DNA of 58,575 bases from Methylobacterium sp. J-077 (GTDB lineage: Bacteria > Pseudomonadota > Alphaproteobacteria > Rhizobiales > Beijerinckiaceae). The DNA is taken from the NCBI RefSeq assembly GCF_022829365.1, contig NZ_JAKSYJ010000158.1, positions 1-58,575 of the forward strand, given 5' to 3'. This document shows, piece after piece, positions 29,551 to 41,100 of the stretch. Position 1 is the stretch's first letter. Each line of letters opens with the position of its first letter. The notes beneath the pieces are model-generated. The model was given only the letters and a program-made list of their open reading frames with translations, searched no databases and was not told where the DNA came from. The position numbers and the translations under genes were made by a program.

Positions 29551-30576
29551 CTAAGACTCTCGGAACACGTCGTACCAGGCCGGCGGCAGTCCTATGACCG
29601 ATAGAGGCGCCGCGACAGTGTGGCCCGGCAGGCTCGTCGCGCAATAGACTCCCCGCGCCACGCTCCGGGCCAGCACCCGCGCGGCGGCGTCGCCCAGGCG
29701 GGCGAGATCGGCTACCGGGTCCGTGAGCGGCACGGTGCCGGTAGCCACCGCGAAGACGAGGTCGCCGTCGAGGGGCGTATGGGCCGGCACCAGGGCGCGG
29801 GCGAGGCCGTCCTGCGCGGCCACCGCGAGGCGCCGGCACTGGGCCTTGGTCAGCGCCGCATCGGTGGCGACCACCGCCAGCGTCGTGGCCGCGCCTGGCA
29901 GCGTCCGGGCCGGGAAGGCGAGGGCGTCGGCCGGCACTCGGGCGGGAGAGCCGAGGCCGCCGAACTCGTCGCCTACCTCGAACGGCGCGGCCCAGAAATG
30001 CGGCCCGTCGCCAATGGTCGCATTGCCGAAGGCGTTGACCGCCGCCAGCGCTCCGACCGAACAGCCGCTGCCCGGCACGGACGCCGAGGCCGATCCGATC
30101 CCGCCCTTCAGGCGCCCGGTGCGCGCGCCGATGCCGGCCCCCACGGAGCCGAGGGCGAAGTCGTCCGACGCGGCGGCGGCCGCCAGAAAACCCAGCTCGC
30201 GATAGGGCGGGTAGCGGCCCCACTCCTTGTCGCCGCCGTTGAGCAGGTCGAACAGGATCGCGCCCGGCACGATCGGCACCCGCATCGGGCCGACCGGAAA
30301 GCCCCGCCCGGCCTCGGCGAGCCACGCGGTCACGCCGGCGGCCGCGTCGAGCCCGTAGACCGAGCCGCCCGAGAGGACCAGGGCGTCGATCCGCTCCACC
30401 GTGCGCTCGGGATCGAGCAGGTCGGTCTCGCGGGTGCCGGGGCCGCCGCCGCGCACGTCGACGGAAGCGATGACCGGCGCGTCGAACAGGATCGCGGTGA
30501 CGCCGCTGGCGACCGCCAAGTCGCTGGCGTGGCCGACCCGCAGGCCGGGAATGTCCGTGATGCGATTGTGCGCCAT
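29551..30576 (-). CDS. P1-family (DmpA-like) peptidase
   Basis: Self-processing N-terminal-nucleophile hydrolase of 341 residues. Family segments: NRITDIPGLRVGHASD at the start, DALVLSGGSVYGLDAAAGV, GRYPPYRELG, and VPGSGCSVGALAAVNAFGNA near the expected autocleavage region. Relatives cut N-terminal amino acids or beta-peptides (DmpA, BapA). No signal peptide, so cytoplasmic. It is transcribed towards the AT-rich cassette and ends 40 bases from it. The substrate is unknown. Confidence 0.88.
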   Translation of the reverse strand: MAHNRITDIPGLRVGHASDLAVASGVTAILFDAPVIASVDVRGGGPGTRETDLLDPERTVERIDALVLSGGSVYGLDAAAGVTAWLAEAGRGFPVGPMRVPIVPGAILFDLLNGGDKEWGRYPPYRELGFLAAAAASDDFALGSVGAGIGARTGRLKGGIGSASASVPGSGCSVGALAAVNAFGNATIGDGPHFWAAPFEVGDEFGGLGSPARVPADALAFPARTLPGAATTLAVVATDAALTKAQCRRLAVAAQDGLARALVPAHTPLDGDLVFAVATGTVPLTDPVADLARLGDAAARVLARSVARGVYCATSLPGHTVAAPLSVIGLPPAWYDVFRES

Positions 30577-30677
30577 CGATCGAGCTTGCCACGCCCGGCG
30601 ATCGGGGCAAATCCCCGCTCACGCCGCCGGGGGCCGTCTCGGGTCGGTACGGCGGCAACGTCATTGAGGAGCAGGAC

Positions 30678-31544
30678 ATGGACGTCGGATTCATCGGATT
30701 GGGGCGGATGGGCCGCGGCATGGCCGCCAGCCTCGCCCGGGCGGGCCACAGGGTCCGGGCCTGGAACCGTTCGCCCGCGGGCGCTCAGGGCCTCGACGGG
30801 GTGACCCCGGTGGGCAGTGCCGCCGAGGCGTTCGCCGGGGATGCGGTCATCACCATGCTGGCCGACGACGCGGCCCTGGAGGCGGTGATCGTGTCGGGCG
30901 GCCTGCTCGACCAGCCCGAGCGCCCCGGCCTGCATATCGGCATGAGCACGATCTCGGTGGCGCTGGCCCGGCAACTCACCGCGGTGCACGAGCGGGCGGA
31001 CGTTCCTTACGTCTCCGCCCCGGTCTTCGGACGCCCGGACGTGGCCGAGGCCGGCAAGCTCAACATCGTGGCGGCCGGCGACGCGGCCCTGATCGACCGC
31101 GCCGCGCCGCTGCTCGACGCCATGGGTGCCAGGACCTGGCGGTTCGGCGACGAGCCGTCGCGGGCCAACGCCGTCAAGCTCGCCGGCAACTTCATGCTGA
31201 TCTCGGCCATCGAGGCCATGGGCGAGGCCTGCGCGCTGACCGAGGGCCACGGGGTCGCGGGCGCCGACTTCCTCGACCTGATGACCAACACGCTGTTCGC
31301 CTCGCCGGTCTACAAGGGTTACGGTGCCTCGATCGCCCAGAACCGCTACGAGCCACCGGGCTTCGGCCTGAAGCTCGGCGCCAAGGACGTGCGGCTGGCG
31401 CTCCAGGCGGCGGAAGGCGCCGGCGTGCCGATGCCGTTCGCCAGCGTCCTGCGCGACGGGCTGATCGAGGCGATCAGCCACGGCGATGGCGAGAAGGACC
31501 TCGCAGCCCTGGCCCGGGTCTCGGCCAGGCGCGCAGGTCGGTAA
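30678..31544 (+). CDS. 3-hydroxyisobutyrate dehydrogenase-family NAD(P) oxidoreductase
   Basis: Beta-hydroxyacid dehydrogenase of 288 residues. The N-terminal Rossmann motif VGFIGLGRMGRGMAASLARAG is followed by WNRSP, where the Arg favours NADPH. The catalytic-lysine segment is NAVKLAGNFMLISAIEAMGE. The sequence resembles glyoxylate/succinic-semialdehyde reductases of this family. A GGAGCAGGAC site precedes the ATG. Divergent from the P1 peptidase. Substrate not determined. Confidence 0.88.
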   Translation: MDVGFIGLGRMGRGMAASLARAGHRVRAWNRSPAGAQGLDGVTPVGSAAEAFAGDAVITMLADDAALEAVIVSGGLLDQPERPGLHIGMSTISVALARQLTAVHERADVPYVSAPVFGRPDVAEAGKLNIVAAGDAALIDRAAPLLDAMGARTWRFGDEPSRANAVKLAGNFMLISAIEAMGEACALTEGHGVAGADFLDLMTNTLFASPVYKGYGASIAQNRYEPPGFGLKLGAKDVRLALQAAEGAGVPMPFASVLRDGLIEAISHGDGEKDLAALARVSARRAGR

Positions 31545-31602
31545 GGGGTTCCCAAAGGGCATCGCCCTTTGGCGGGTGATCAGGGCAGAGCCCTGATGCA
31601 GG
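31545..31602 (+). repeat. Composite intergenic repeat, copy B (short form)
   Basis: Directly after the dehydrogenase stop, GGGTTCCCAAAGGGC...GCCCTTTGGCGGG forms the first hairpin of the element seen at 9144 and 50082. It is followed by an AGGGCAGAGCCCT hairpin. The CAAAAGGT module is missing. It lies between convergent genes. Confidence 0.72.
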
Positions 31603-31606
31603 ACGT

Positions 31607-32458
31607 TCAGAGCCCGAAACGGGCGAAGGCGGCGCGCGCCTCCAGCGCCGCCATGGCGTCCTCGGCAATGCCGCCCGGCGCCCCGCCCCGGCGCAGCAGG
31701 CGGGAAAGGAGCCCGCCTTTGGCCTCGGCGACGAGCCGCAGGTCGACCGTGTCGCCGAAGCGCGCCCGCAGGGTCGCGCGCACGTCGCCGAGCGCGTCGA
31801 CCAGCCCGAGGGGCAGCGCCTGGCGGCCGGTCCAGACCGCGCCGGTGAACAGGTTTTCCGCCTTCGACAAGTTCGGGCGCCGCGACGTCACGAGGCCGGT
31901 GAACAGGTCCTGGATGTCGGCCTGGAGGCGCTTCAGGCGCTCCACGTCGGCCGGGTCCTCGGGGCGGAATGGGTCGAGCATCGACTTCGCCTCGCCCTGT
32001 GTGTGGACCCGGCGCTCGACGCCGATCTTCTCCAGCAAGCCCTGGAAGCCGAAGCCGGCGGAGACCACGCCGATCGAGCCGACGATCGAGGTCGGGTCGG
32101 CGACGATCTCGTCGGCCGCGCAGGCGATCATGTAGCCGCCCGACGCCGCGACATCCTCCACGAAGGCCACGACCGGCAGCGTCTTCTCCTCGGCCAAAGC
32201 CCGGATGCGCCGGTGGATCAGGTGCGACTGCGCCGGCGAACCGCCCGGCGAGTTGATCACGATCGCCACCGCCTTGATCCCGGGCATGGCGAAGGCCCGC
32301 TCCAGGCTGCCGGCCACGCCGCCGATCGAGAGCCCCGGGCGGAGCGGCGAGACCGCGCCGATCGTGCCGGACAGCCGGACCACGGCGACCCGGGGGCGGC
32401 GGTCGCGAAAGCGGCGCGGCAGGAGGGCCCGGAGGGCGTCGGGAAGGGCGAACGGCAT
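31607..32458 (-). CDS. S49-family signal-peptide-peptidase-like serine protease
   Basis: SppA/SohB-type Ser-Lys protease of 283 residues. The ClpP-like fold shows VINSPGGSPAQSHLIHRRIR, VEDVAASGGYMIACAADEIV with the nucleophilic Ser, and SIVGSIGVVSAGFGFQGLLE. The first 30 residues are basic with no clear membrane helix, so it may be a soluble or peripheral form. Start ATG 32458 is chosen; the open frame continues 33 residues upstream without conservation. Confidence 0.88.
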   Translation of the reverse strand: MPFALPDALRALLPRRFRDRRPRVAVVRLSGTIGAVSPLRPGLSIGGVAGSLERAFAMPGIKAVAIVINSPGGSPAQSHLIHRRIRALAEEKTLPVVAFVEDVAASGGYMIACAADEIVADPTSIVGSIGVVSAGFGFQGLLEKIGVERRVHTQGEAKSMLDPFRPEDPADVERLKRLQADIQDLFTGLVTSRRPNLSKAENLFTGAVWTGRQALPLGLVDALGDVRATLRARFGDTVDLRLVAEAKGGLLSRLLRRGGAPGGIAEDAMAALEARAAFARFGL

Positions 32459-32692
32459 GGGGTCTCTTCGGGAGATGCGGGACGCGTCGAGCGCTGCCGC
32501 CCGAGTTGGGCGTTCCGGCGCCGCGCGCAAGGGAAGCGGGACGCCAGGTCCCGGCAACCATGATCGTCTGCGCAGTCAGAACGGATCGAACCGTTTGCCG
32601 ACCTTGGCGGTTCCTGCCTGCGGCGCGCGGATCGTGCCGGCCCGGATCGGCTGCGCGCCGCCGGGGGCTCACACGGGAGAGAGAGAGACACG

Positions 32693-32995
32693 ATGCGACC
32701 CTGGCCTATCCTGGTCCTGCTCGCCGCGCTGATCGGGGGCTTCGCGAATGCCCCGGCGCGCGCGGCGCCCCTGCCGGTCCCCGCCGCCGCCGAGGCGGCA
32801 GCCCCCGCCCCGACGGTGCAGCTCGCCCGCTGGCACTACCGGCGACACTGGCACCGGCATCATCATTGGCGGCGGCACTGGCACCACCGGCGCCATTTCT
32901 GGCACCGCCGCCATCATTGGCACCGTCATTACGGGTACCGGCGCCCCATCGGGTATCACCGGCCTTTCGGCCACCGGCACCCGACCTTCTACTGA
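32693..32995 (+). CDS. Small exported His/Arg-rich protein
   Basis: A 100-residue product with a signal peptide (WPILVLLAALIGGFANAPARA). The mature part is a run of His, Arg, Trp and Tyr (RRHWHRHHHWRRHWHH and following), ending in GYHRPFGHRHPTFY. More than a quarter of mature residues are His. Proteins of this style are common in Methylobacterium-type genomes and mostly uncharacterised; metal binding or envelope association is plausible. A GGGAGAGAGAGA purine stretch precedes the ATG. Confidence 0.75.
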   Translation: MRPWPILVLLAALIGGFANAPARAAPLPVPAAAEAAAPAPTVQLARWHYRRHWHRHHHWRRHWHHRRHFWHRRHHWHRHYGYRRPIGYHRPFGHRHPTFY

Positions 32996-33007
32996 GGGGT
33001 GCAGCCC

Positions 33008-33035
33008 GCGCACCGGCCGGATCGGGCCGGTGCGC
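33008..33035 (+). terminator. Hairpin downstream of the His-rich gene
   Basis: GCGCACCGGCC and GGCCGGTGCGC form an 11-bp perfect stem with a 6-base loop, starting 13 bases after the His-rich gene stop. There is no T-tract, so it may work as a Rho-assisted or mRNA-stabilising hairpin. Confidence 0.5.
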
Positions 33036-33171
33036 GGCCTTGTGCGCGGGCGCGGAAAAGCTTATTTAACCACCTGATATCACTGCTGTTCCGCAAGGCC
33101 GTCCGGGCGCTCCGCGCGCCACCGGGACGGTCGCCAGCACCGCCCCTCCGGGCCTGATAACGGGTACTTCC

Positions 33172-35952
<2,781 letters not shown>

Positions 35953-36013
35953 GGCTCCGGCCGACACACCCCGAGGTTCCGTCCCGCGCAAAAATGCTCT
36001 AGGTCGGGCCTCG

Positions 36014-36517
36014 ATGACCCGCACCGCCCTCTATGCCGGCTCGTTCGATCCGGTCACGAACGGCCATCTCGACGTGGTCCGCCAGGCCTGCCGGCTGGTG
36101 GACCGCCTCGTGATCGCCATCGGCGTCCATCCCGGCAAGGCGCCGCTGTTCTCGGCCGAGGAGCGCGCCGCGCTCCTCACTGAGACCTGCGGGCCGGTGG
36201 CCCAGGCCGAGGGTGCGACGCTGGAGATCGCGACGTTTGCCGACCTCGCGGTCTCGGCCGCCCGGCGCTGCGGGGCATCGATCTTCATCCGCGGCCTGCG
36301 CGACGGCACGGATCTCGATTACGAGATGCAGCTCGCCGGCATGAACGGCGCCATGGCGCCCGAGGTGCAGACCGTGTTCCTGCCTGCCTCGACGCAGGCG
36401 CGCCCGATCACCGCGACGCTGGTGCGCCAGATCGCCGGCATGGGCGGGGACGTCTCGCCCTTCGTGCCTGCGGCCGTCGCCGACCGCCTCCGGCAGCGCT
36501 TCGCCGCCACCGCCTGA
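36014..36517 (+). CDS. coaD: Phosphopantetheine adenylyltransferase
   Basis: Penultimate enzyme of coenzyme A synthesis; transfers AMP from ATP to 4'-phosphopantetheine. The 167-residue length is standard. It has the nucleotidyltransferase start [18 protein letters not shown] (with the TxGH motif), the [19 protein letters not shown] loop and the [17 protein letters not shown]-terminal site. ATG 36014 is used; the open frame extends back into the gyrA tail. It lies 61 bases after gyrA, as in many alphaproteobacteria. Confidence 0.96.
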   Translation: MTRTALYAGSFDPVTNGHLDVVRQACRLVDRLVIAIGVHPGKAPLFSAEERAALLTETCGPVAQAEGATLEIATFADLAVSAARRCGASIFIRGLRDGTDLDYEMQLAGMNGAMAPEVQTVFLPASTQARPITATLVRQIAGMGGDVSPFVPAAVADRLRQRFAATA

Positions 36518-36544
36518 TCCTCTGACCGTTCTGGAAGGAATCCG

Positions 36545-37093
36545 ATGAACCGCCGCAACGCCCTCCTCGCGCTCGCCCTCGTGTTCGGCTCCGTCCCGGC
36601 CGCCCGGGCCGCCGACGCCAACACGGTCTATCTCGAGACCAAGGACGGCCGCATCACGATCATGCTGCGGCCGGACCTCGCCCCCAAGCACGTCAAGCAG
36701 ATCAAGACGCTGGTTTCCCAAGGCTTCTACGACGGCCTGAAGTTCCACCGGGTGATCGACGGCTTCATGGTCCAGACCGGCGACCCGAAGGGCAACGGCA
36801 CCGGCGGCTCCAGCCTGCCGAACATCCCGGCCGAGTTCTCGCAGACCGCCGAGTTCCGACGCGGCACGGTCGGCATGGCCCGCTCGTCGGATCCGAACTC
36901 GGCCAACTCGCAGTTCTTCATCTGCCTGGGCGACGCGCCGTTCCTGAACAAGCAGTACACCGTCGTCGGCAACGTCACCGACGGGCTCGACGTGCTCGAC
37001 AAGATCAAGAAGGCTTCCCCCGGCGCGCCGGGGGGCGCCGTGCAGGACCCGGACAAGATCGTCCGCATGACGCTCGCCGAGAAGGCGAAGTAG
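36545..37093 (+). CDS. Periplasmic cyclophilin-type peptidyl-prolyl isomerase
   Basis: A 182-residue PpiA-like foldase. A signal peptide (RRNALLALALVFGSVPAARA) directs it to the periplasm. The cyclophilin core shows FHRVIDGFMVQTGDPKGNG and MARSSDPNSANSQFFI, with the catalytic Arg of FHRVI. It is downstream of coaD with an AAGGAA ribosome site. A second, cytoplasmic copy lies 570 bases on, with a secreted protein between. Confidence 0.93.
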   Translation: MNRRNALLALALVFGSVPAARAADANTVYLETKDGRITIMLRPDLAPKHVKQIKTLVSQGFYDGLKFHRVIDGFMVQTGDPKGNGTGGSSLPNIPAEFSQTAEFRRGTVGMARSSDPNSANSQFFICLGDAPFLNKQYTVVGNVTDGLDVLDKIKKASPGAPGGAVQDPDKIVRMTLAEKAK

Positions 37094-37101
37094 CCCCGCC
37101 G

Positions 37102-37599
37102 ATGTGGCGCCGGCTGGCCGTCCTCGGCGTGCTCGCCCTCGCTCCGGCGGCGGCGCGCGCCTATGACGGCTTCTATGCCTACGGTGGCTACGCCTATCAG
37201 CCGGGCGGCGGCTATCCGTTGAGCCTGCCGCAGACCCTGCGGGGCACCGTCGCGGTGCCGCTGGCGCATCGACCGGCCCGGGCGGCCGACACCCTGGCCG
37301 AGCTCTACCCGGTGCTGGCGGCCTGCTGGCAGCCGCCGGCCGGACTGGGACATCCTGCTTCCGGTTCGGACGATGTCGAGATCACCGCGCGGCTGTCGCT
37401 CCGGCGTGACGGCAGCCTGATCGGCCCGCCGCGGATCACCTATGCGGCGGGGTTCGCGGGTGGCCAGCGCGGCAGCCTGGTGCGGGCGACCCTGGACGCG
37501 CTCGCCGGCTGCACGCCGGCCAAGATCACTCCGGGCCTCGGCCGGGCGATCGCGGGGCGACCGGTGGCCCTGCGGCTCGTCTACCGCCCGCCAGCCTGA
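37102..37599 (+). CDS. Exported protein with TonB/TolA C-terminal-like domain
   Basis: A 165-residue protein with a signal peptide (WRRLAVLGVLALAPAAARA), then a Tyr/Gly-rich segment (YDGFYAYGGYAYQPGGGYP) and a C-terminal domain from about residue 62. The domain pattern (VLAACWQPP, then ARLSLRRDGSLIGPPRITYA, then VRATLDALAGCTP) resembles TolA/TonB C-terminal folds in alphaproteobacteria. It starts 8 bases after the upstream cyclophilin gene, so they are co-transcribed. Function unknown. Confidence 0.65.
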   Translation: MWRRLAVLGVLALAPAAARAYDGFYAYGGYAYQPGGGYPLSLPQTLRGTVAVPLAHRPARAADTLAELYPVLAACWQPPAGLGHPASGSDDVEITARLSLRRDGSLIGPPRITYAAGFAGGQRGSLVRATLDALAGCTPAKITPGLGRAIAGRPVALRLVYRPPA

Positions 37600-37665
37600 C
37601 CGTTTCGCCGCGCTCGCCGGATCCGGCGGGCGCCGCTACATTCCCACCAACAGGAAGGACCCACC

Positions 37666-38127
37666 ATGGCCGATACCGAGACCCTCATCCTGGAGACCAC
37701 CAAGGGCCGCGTCGTGATCGGGCTGCGCCCCGACCTCGCCCCGGGCCATGTCGAGCGGATCAAGACGCTGGCCGCCCAGGGCTTCTACGACGGCGTGCCG
37801 TTCCACCGGGTGATCGAGAACTTCATGGCCCAGACCGGCGACCCGACCGGCACCGGCTCGGGCGGCTCGGAGCTGCCGGACCTGAAGGCCGAGTTCAACG
37901 CCGAGCCGCACGTGCGCGGCACCTGCTCGATGGCCCGCACCAACTTCCCGCACTCGGCGAACTCGCAGTTCTTCATCTGCTTCGACGACGCGCGCTTCCT
38001 CGACAAGCAGTACACGGTCTGGGGCAAGGTCGTGGAGGGCATGGACGTGGTCGACACGATCAACAAGGGCGAGCCGCCGCGCTCCCCGGACAAGATCGTC
38101 AAGGCGAGCGTAGGCGAGGCGGCCTGA
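37666..38127 (+). CDS. ppiB: Cytoplasmic cyclophilin-type peptidyl-prolyl isomerase
   Basis: A 153-residue PpiB-like enzyme without a signal peptide. The core shows FHRVIENFMAQTGDPTGTG, CSMARTNFPHSANSQFFICF and KQYTVWGKVVEGMDVVDTI. An AGGAAGGA site precedes the ATG. It is a clear paralogue of the periplasmic enzyme upstream, differing mainly by the missing signal peptide. A strong hairpin follows the stop. Confidence 0.93.
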   Translation: MADTETLILETTKGRVVIGLRPDLAPGHVERIKTLAAQGFYDGVPFHRVIENFMAQTGDPTGTGSGGSELPDLKAEFNAEPHVRGTCSMARTNFPHSANSQFFICFDDARFLDKQYTVWGKVVEGMDVVDTINKGEPPRSPDKIVKASVGEAA

Positions 38128-38140
38128 TCGGCGAACCGTC

Positions 38141-38174
38141 CGGAAGTGTCCGCCGATCCGGGCGGACACTTCCG
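38141..38174 (+). terminator. Strong hairpin after ppiB
   Basis: CGGAAGTGTCCGCC and GGCGGACACTTCCG form a perfect 14-bp stem with a GATCCG loop, 14 bases after the ppiB stop. No T-run follows. It probably ends or stabilises the coaD-ppi transcript. Confidence 0.6.
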
Positions 38175-38233
38175 TAAGCCCACGGGACGGCGTCCCTTGG
38201 CAAAGCGACCGCGGCCTGCGACGCCGCGGCGCC

Positions 38234-39121
38234 ATGAAGACCGCCACGCTTCCGATTCGGGATCTCTGCCTTGCCGTGACGGTGGTCGCCGTCTGGGGCA
38301 CGAACTTCGTCGTGATCCGGATCGGGCTCGACCATCTGCCGCCGCTGCTGTTTGCGGCGCTGCGCTTCCTGCTGGCAGCCTGCCCCGGCGTCTTCCTGCT
38401 GCCCCGGCCCAAGGTCGCGTGGCGCAATCTCGCCGCCTACGGGCTGCTGATCGGGGCCGGACAGTTCGGGCTCCTGTTCATCGCCATGCGCGGCCACATC
38501 ACCCCCGGCCTGGCCTCGCTGGTGATCCAGATCCAGGTGTTCTTCACCATCGGCCTGTCGATCGCCCTGACCGGCGAACGGGTCCCCGGCTACCAGTGGG
38601 CGGCCCTGGCGCTTGCCGCGACCGGCATCGGCGTGATCGCGCTGCATTCTGATGCCGCCACGACGCCCCTGGGCCTCGGCCTCGTCATCCTCGCGGCGGC
38701 GAGCTGGGCCGGCGGCAACATCGCGGCGAAGCGCAGCGGCGTCCGCGCGATGCTGCCCTACGTGGTCTGGGCCAGCCTGTTCTCGGCGCCGCCGCTGTTT
38801 GCGCTATCCTTCCTCCTCGAAGGCCGGGATGCGATCCGCGCAGGCCTGCAGAATGCCAATGCGGCGACCTGGGCGGCGGTGATCTGGCAATCCGTCGGCA
38901 ATACCCTGTTCGGCTACGCCATCTGGGGATGGCTGCTCGCCCGCCACCCCGCAGCGCAGATCGTCCCGATGGCGCTGCTGGTGCCGGTGTTCGGTATGGC
39001 CGGATCCGCACTCTGGCTCGGCGAGGCGTTGCCGGCCTGGAAGCTCGGCGCCGCCGGGCTCGTCCTATCGGGCCTCGCCCTCGGCATCCTCTACCCGCGC
39101 TGGCAGGCACGCCGCGCCTGA
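38234..39121 (+). CDS. EamA-family exporter resembling the O-acetylserine/cysteine exporter
   Basis: Ten-helix drug/metabolite transporter, 295 residues. It begins AVTVVAVWGTNFVVIRIGLDHLPP in part, and the LPRPKVAWRNLAAYGLLI and GHITPGLASLVIQIQVFFTI segments closely resemble E. coli EamA (YdeD), which exports O-acetylserine and cysteine. The substrate here is inferred from that likeness. Convergent with mobA, 14 bases apart. Confidence 0.85.
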   Translation: MKTATLPIRDLCLAVTVVAVWGTNFVVIRIGLDHLPPLLFAALRFLLAACPGVFLLPRPKVAWRNLAAYGLLIGAGQFGLLFIAMRGHITPGLASLVIQIQVFFTIGLSIALTGERVPGYQWAALALAATGIGVIALHSDAATTPLGLGLVILAAASWAGGNIAAKRSGVRAMLPYVVWASLFSAPPLFALSFLLEGRDAIRAGLQNANAATWAAVIWQSVGNTLFGYAIWGWLLARHPAAQIVPMALLVPVFGMAGSALWLGEALPAWKLGAAGLVLSGLALGILYPRWQARRA

Positions 39122-39135
39122 TGAAGCGGCAGGGC

Positions 39136-39759
39136 TCAGTCCCGTGCAAGCCCGGCCAGGATCGCCTGCTCGGCGGCCGCCATATCGTCCGGCGCGTTGA
39201 GGTTCAGGAACGGGTCCAGGGGCTGCGTCGGCCACGAGGCGGTCGCCGCCCCGTGGCGGGCGACGAACGCTCCGACCCGCCGCTCATCCCGCTCCACCAG
39301 GGCCCGGCGCAAGTCCGCCCGCAGCCCGACCGGCCAGAGCGCCACGGTGTAGTGCTCGCGCCCGCCCGAGGCGGCGAGCGCGATCTCAGCAGAGCCGAGC
39401 GCGGCGCGGAGCCGTTCGGCGAGGTCGCCCGGCAGGAACGGCGCGTCCCCGGGTGCGCTCAGGACGTGCGTGACCGCCGGCCGATGCGCGGCGGCGAAGT
39501 CGAGCCCCGCGAGCAGGCCGGCGAGCGGTCCCGGCCGGCCCGGGACGGGATCGGGCAGGACCGCTCCCGGAAACCCGGCGAACCGCTCCGGATCGCCATT
39601 GGCGCTGAGCACCAGGCCGGCCGGGCATTGCGGACCCAGCCGCTCCACCACCCGTGCCAGCAACGTCCGGCTGCCGAGTTCAAGCAGCGGCTTGTCGACC
39701 CCGCCCATCCGCCGGCCGAGACCGCCGGCCAGGATCAGGCCGAGGATTGGTGCCGCCAA
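39136..39759 (-). CDS. mobA: Molybdenum cofactor guanylyltransferase
   Basis: Adds GMP to molybdopterin to form the bis-MGD cofactor of dimethylsulfoxide-reductase-type enzymes. The 207-residue protein starts ILGLILAGGLGRRMGGVDKP, the GTP-binding loop, followed by VLPDPVPGRPGPLAGLLAGL and a C-terminal PFLNLNAPDDMAAAE. TTG 39759 has GGGAG eight bases upstream. It follows mrp on the same strand by 17 bases, so the two are co-transcribed. Confidence 0.92.
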   Translation of the reverse strand: MAAPILGLILAGGLGRRMGGVDKPLLELGSRTLLARVVERLGPQCPAGLVLSANGDPERFAGFPGAVLPDPVPGRPGPLAGLLAGLDFAAAHRPAVTHVLSAPGDAPFLPGDLAERLRAALGSAEIALAASGGREHYTVALWPVGLRADLRRALVERDERRVGAFVARHGAATASWPTQPLDPFLNLNAPDDMAAAEQAILAGLARD

Positions 39760-39776
39760 GGTCCGGCTCCCAAGGC

Positions 39777-40946
39777 CTACTCGATCACGATCCTGGGCGC
39801 CGTCCGCCCCGCCGGGGCGCCCGAGAGGTTCGCCCACAGGGACGCGGCGATATCGCGGTAGATCTTGGCGTGCGGGCCGTCCGGGTCGGTCGCCACCACC
39901 GGCCTTCCGGAATCCGAGGTCTCCCGGATGGTCATGTCGAGGGGCACCTCGCCGAGGAACGGCACGCCGAGGCGCTGCGCCTCGATGCGGGCGCCGCCAT
40001 GCCCGAAGATGTGGGAGGCGTGGCCGCAATTCGGGCAGACGAAGGTCGCCATGTTCTCGATCACCCCGAGGATCGGGACCGCGACCTTCTTGAACATGGT
40101 CACGCCGCGCCGGGCGTCGATCAGGGCGAGATCCTGGGGGGTCGAGACGATGACGGCGCCGGACAGCGGCGTCGCCTGGGCCATGGTGAGCTGCGCGTCG
40201 CCGGTGCCCGGCGGCATGTCGACGATCAGCACGTCCAGCTCGCCCCAGAGCACGTCGCGCAGCATCTGGGTGATGGCCGACTGCACCATCGGCCCGCGCC
40301 AGATCATCGCCGTCTCGGGCTCGATCAGGAACCCGATCGACATGACCTTCAGGCCGTAGCCGACCATCGGCTCCATGGCCTTGTTGTCGACCACGGTGGG
40401 CTTGCCCGACAGGCCGAACAGTTTTGGCACCGACGGCCCGTAGATGTCGGCATCGAGCAGGCCGACCTTCAGCCCCTGGGCCTGAAGCGCGAGGGCGAGG
40501 TTGCACGCCGTTGTGGACTTGCCGACGCCGCCCTTGCCGGAGGCGACCGCCACGATGTGGCGCACACCGGCGATCTGCGGACCCTGGTTCGGCGGCGCGC
40601 CCGGCCGCGGCGGGGCGACCGGCGGCGGCGTCACCGGGCGGGGCGCGGCGTCGCTCTGGGCCGGCATGCCCGGGCCGCGCTCCGAGGTGAGGCTCGCGAA
40701 CACCCCCGAGACGCCCGGCATCTGCAGGATGCGCCCCTCCGCCTGCCGCCGCACCGGCTCGAACCGCTCGGCCTCGCTCGGATCGACCAGGATCGAGAAC
40801 ATCACCCGGTTGCTCGGATCGACCACGACTTGGGACAGCCGCCCGGAGCCGGGCAGGGTGGTGCCGGCGGCGTCGACGGTGACGGATTGGAGCGCGCGCA
40901 GCACGTCGTCGCGGGTTATCGCCAAATCGTCCTCCACCGGGAGCAA
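39777..40946 (-). CDS. mrp: Mrp/ApbC-type iron-sulfur carrier P-loop ATPase
   Basis: Carrier that loads Fe-S clusters onto apoproteins, 389 residues. An N-terminal FeS-assembly (DUF59-like) domain covers about residues 8-90. After a Pro-rich linker comes the deviant Walker A IVAVASGKGGVGKSTTACNL, then DADIYGPSVPKLF, VDMPPGTGDAQLT and the cluster-binding CPNCGHASHIFGHGGARIEA. It starts the mrp-mobA unit and is divergent from the tacA-tacT pair. Confidence 0.95.
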   Translation of the reverse strand: MLPVEDDLAITRDDVLRALQSVTVDAAGTTLPGSGRLSQVVVDPSNRVMFSILVDPSEAERFEPVRRQAEGRILQMPGVSGVFASLTSERGPGMPAQSDAAPRPVTPPPVAPPRPGAPPNQGPQIAGVRHIVAVASGKGGVGKSTTACNLALALQAQGLKVGLLDADIYGPSVPKLFGLSGKPTVVDNKAMEPMVGYGLKVMSIGFLIEPETAMIWRGPMVQSAITQMLRDVLWGELDVLIVDMPPGTGDAQLTMAQATPLSGAVIVSTPQDLALIDARRGVTMFKKVAVPILGVIENMATFVCPNCGHASHIFGHGGARIEAQRLGVPFLGEVPLDMTIRETSDSGRPVVATDPDGPHAKIYRDIAASLWANLSGAPAGRTAPRIVIE

Positions 40947-41024
40947 GCAGGTTCAATACCCGCTGCATGTAACCGAGCGCCGTGAGAACACCAGACCCCG
41001 CCTCGGCTATCGAGATTTCGTTCT

Positions 41025-41037
41025 TACGCGACGCGTA
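41025..41037. promoter_or_regulatory. Palindrome upstream of the toxin-antitoxin pair
   Basis: TACGCG-A-CGCGTA is a perfect 6+1+6 palindrome in the mrp-tacA divergent gap, 63 bases before the antitoxin start. Ribbon-helix-helix antitoxins usually repress their own promoter, so this is a candidate operator. No binding evidence. Confidence 0.4.
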
Positions 41038-41100
41038 GCGGATTTACCCTCGAAAATGCCGGCCAACGGCCGTACATTCTGGGTCGGCACGGAGGTGGCG

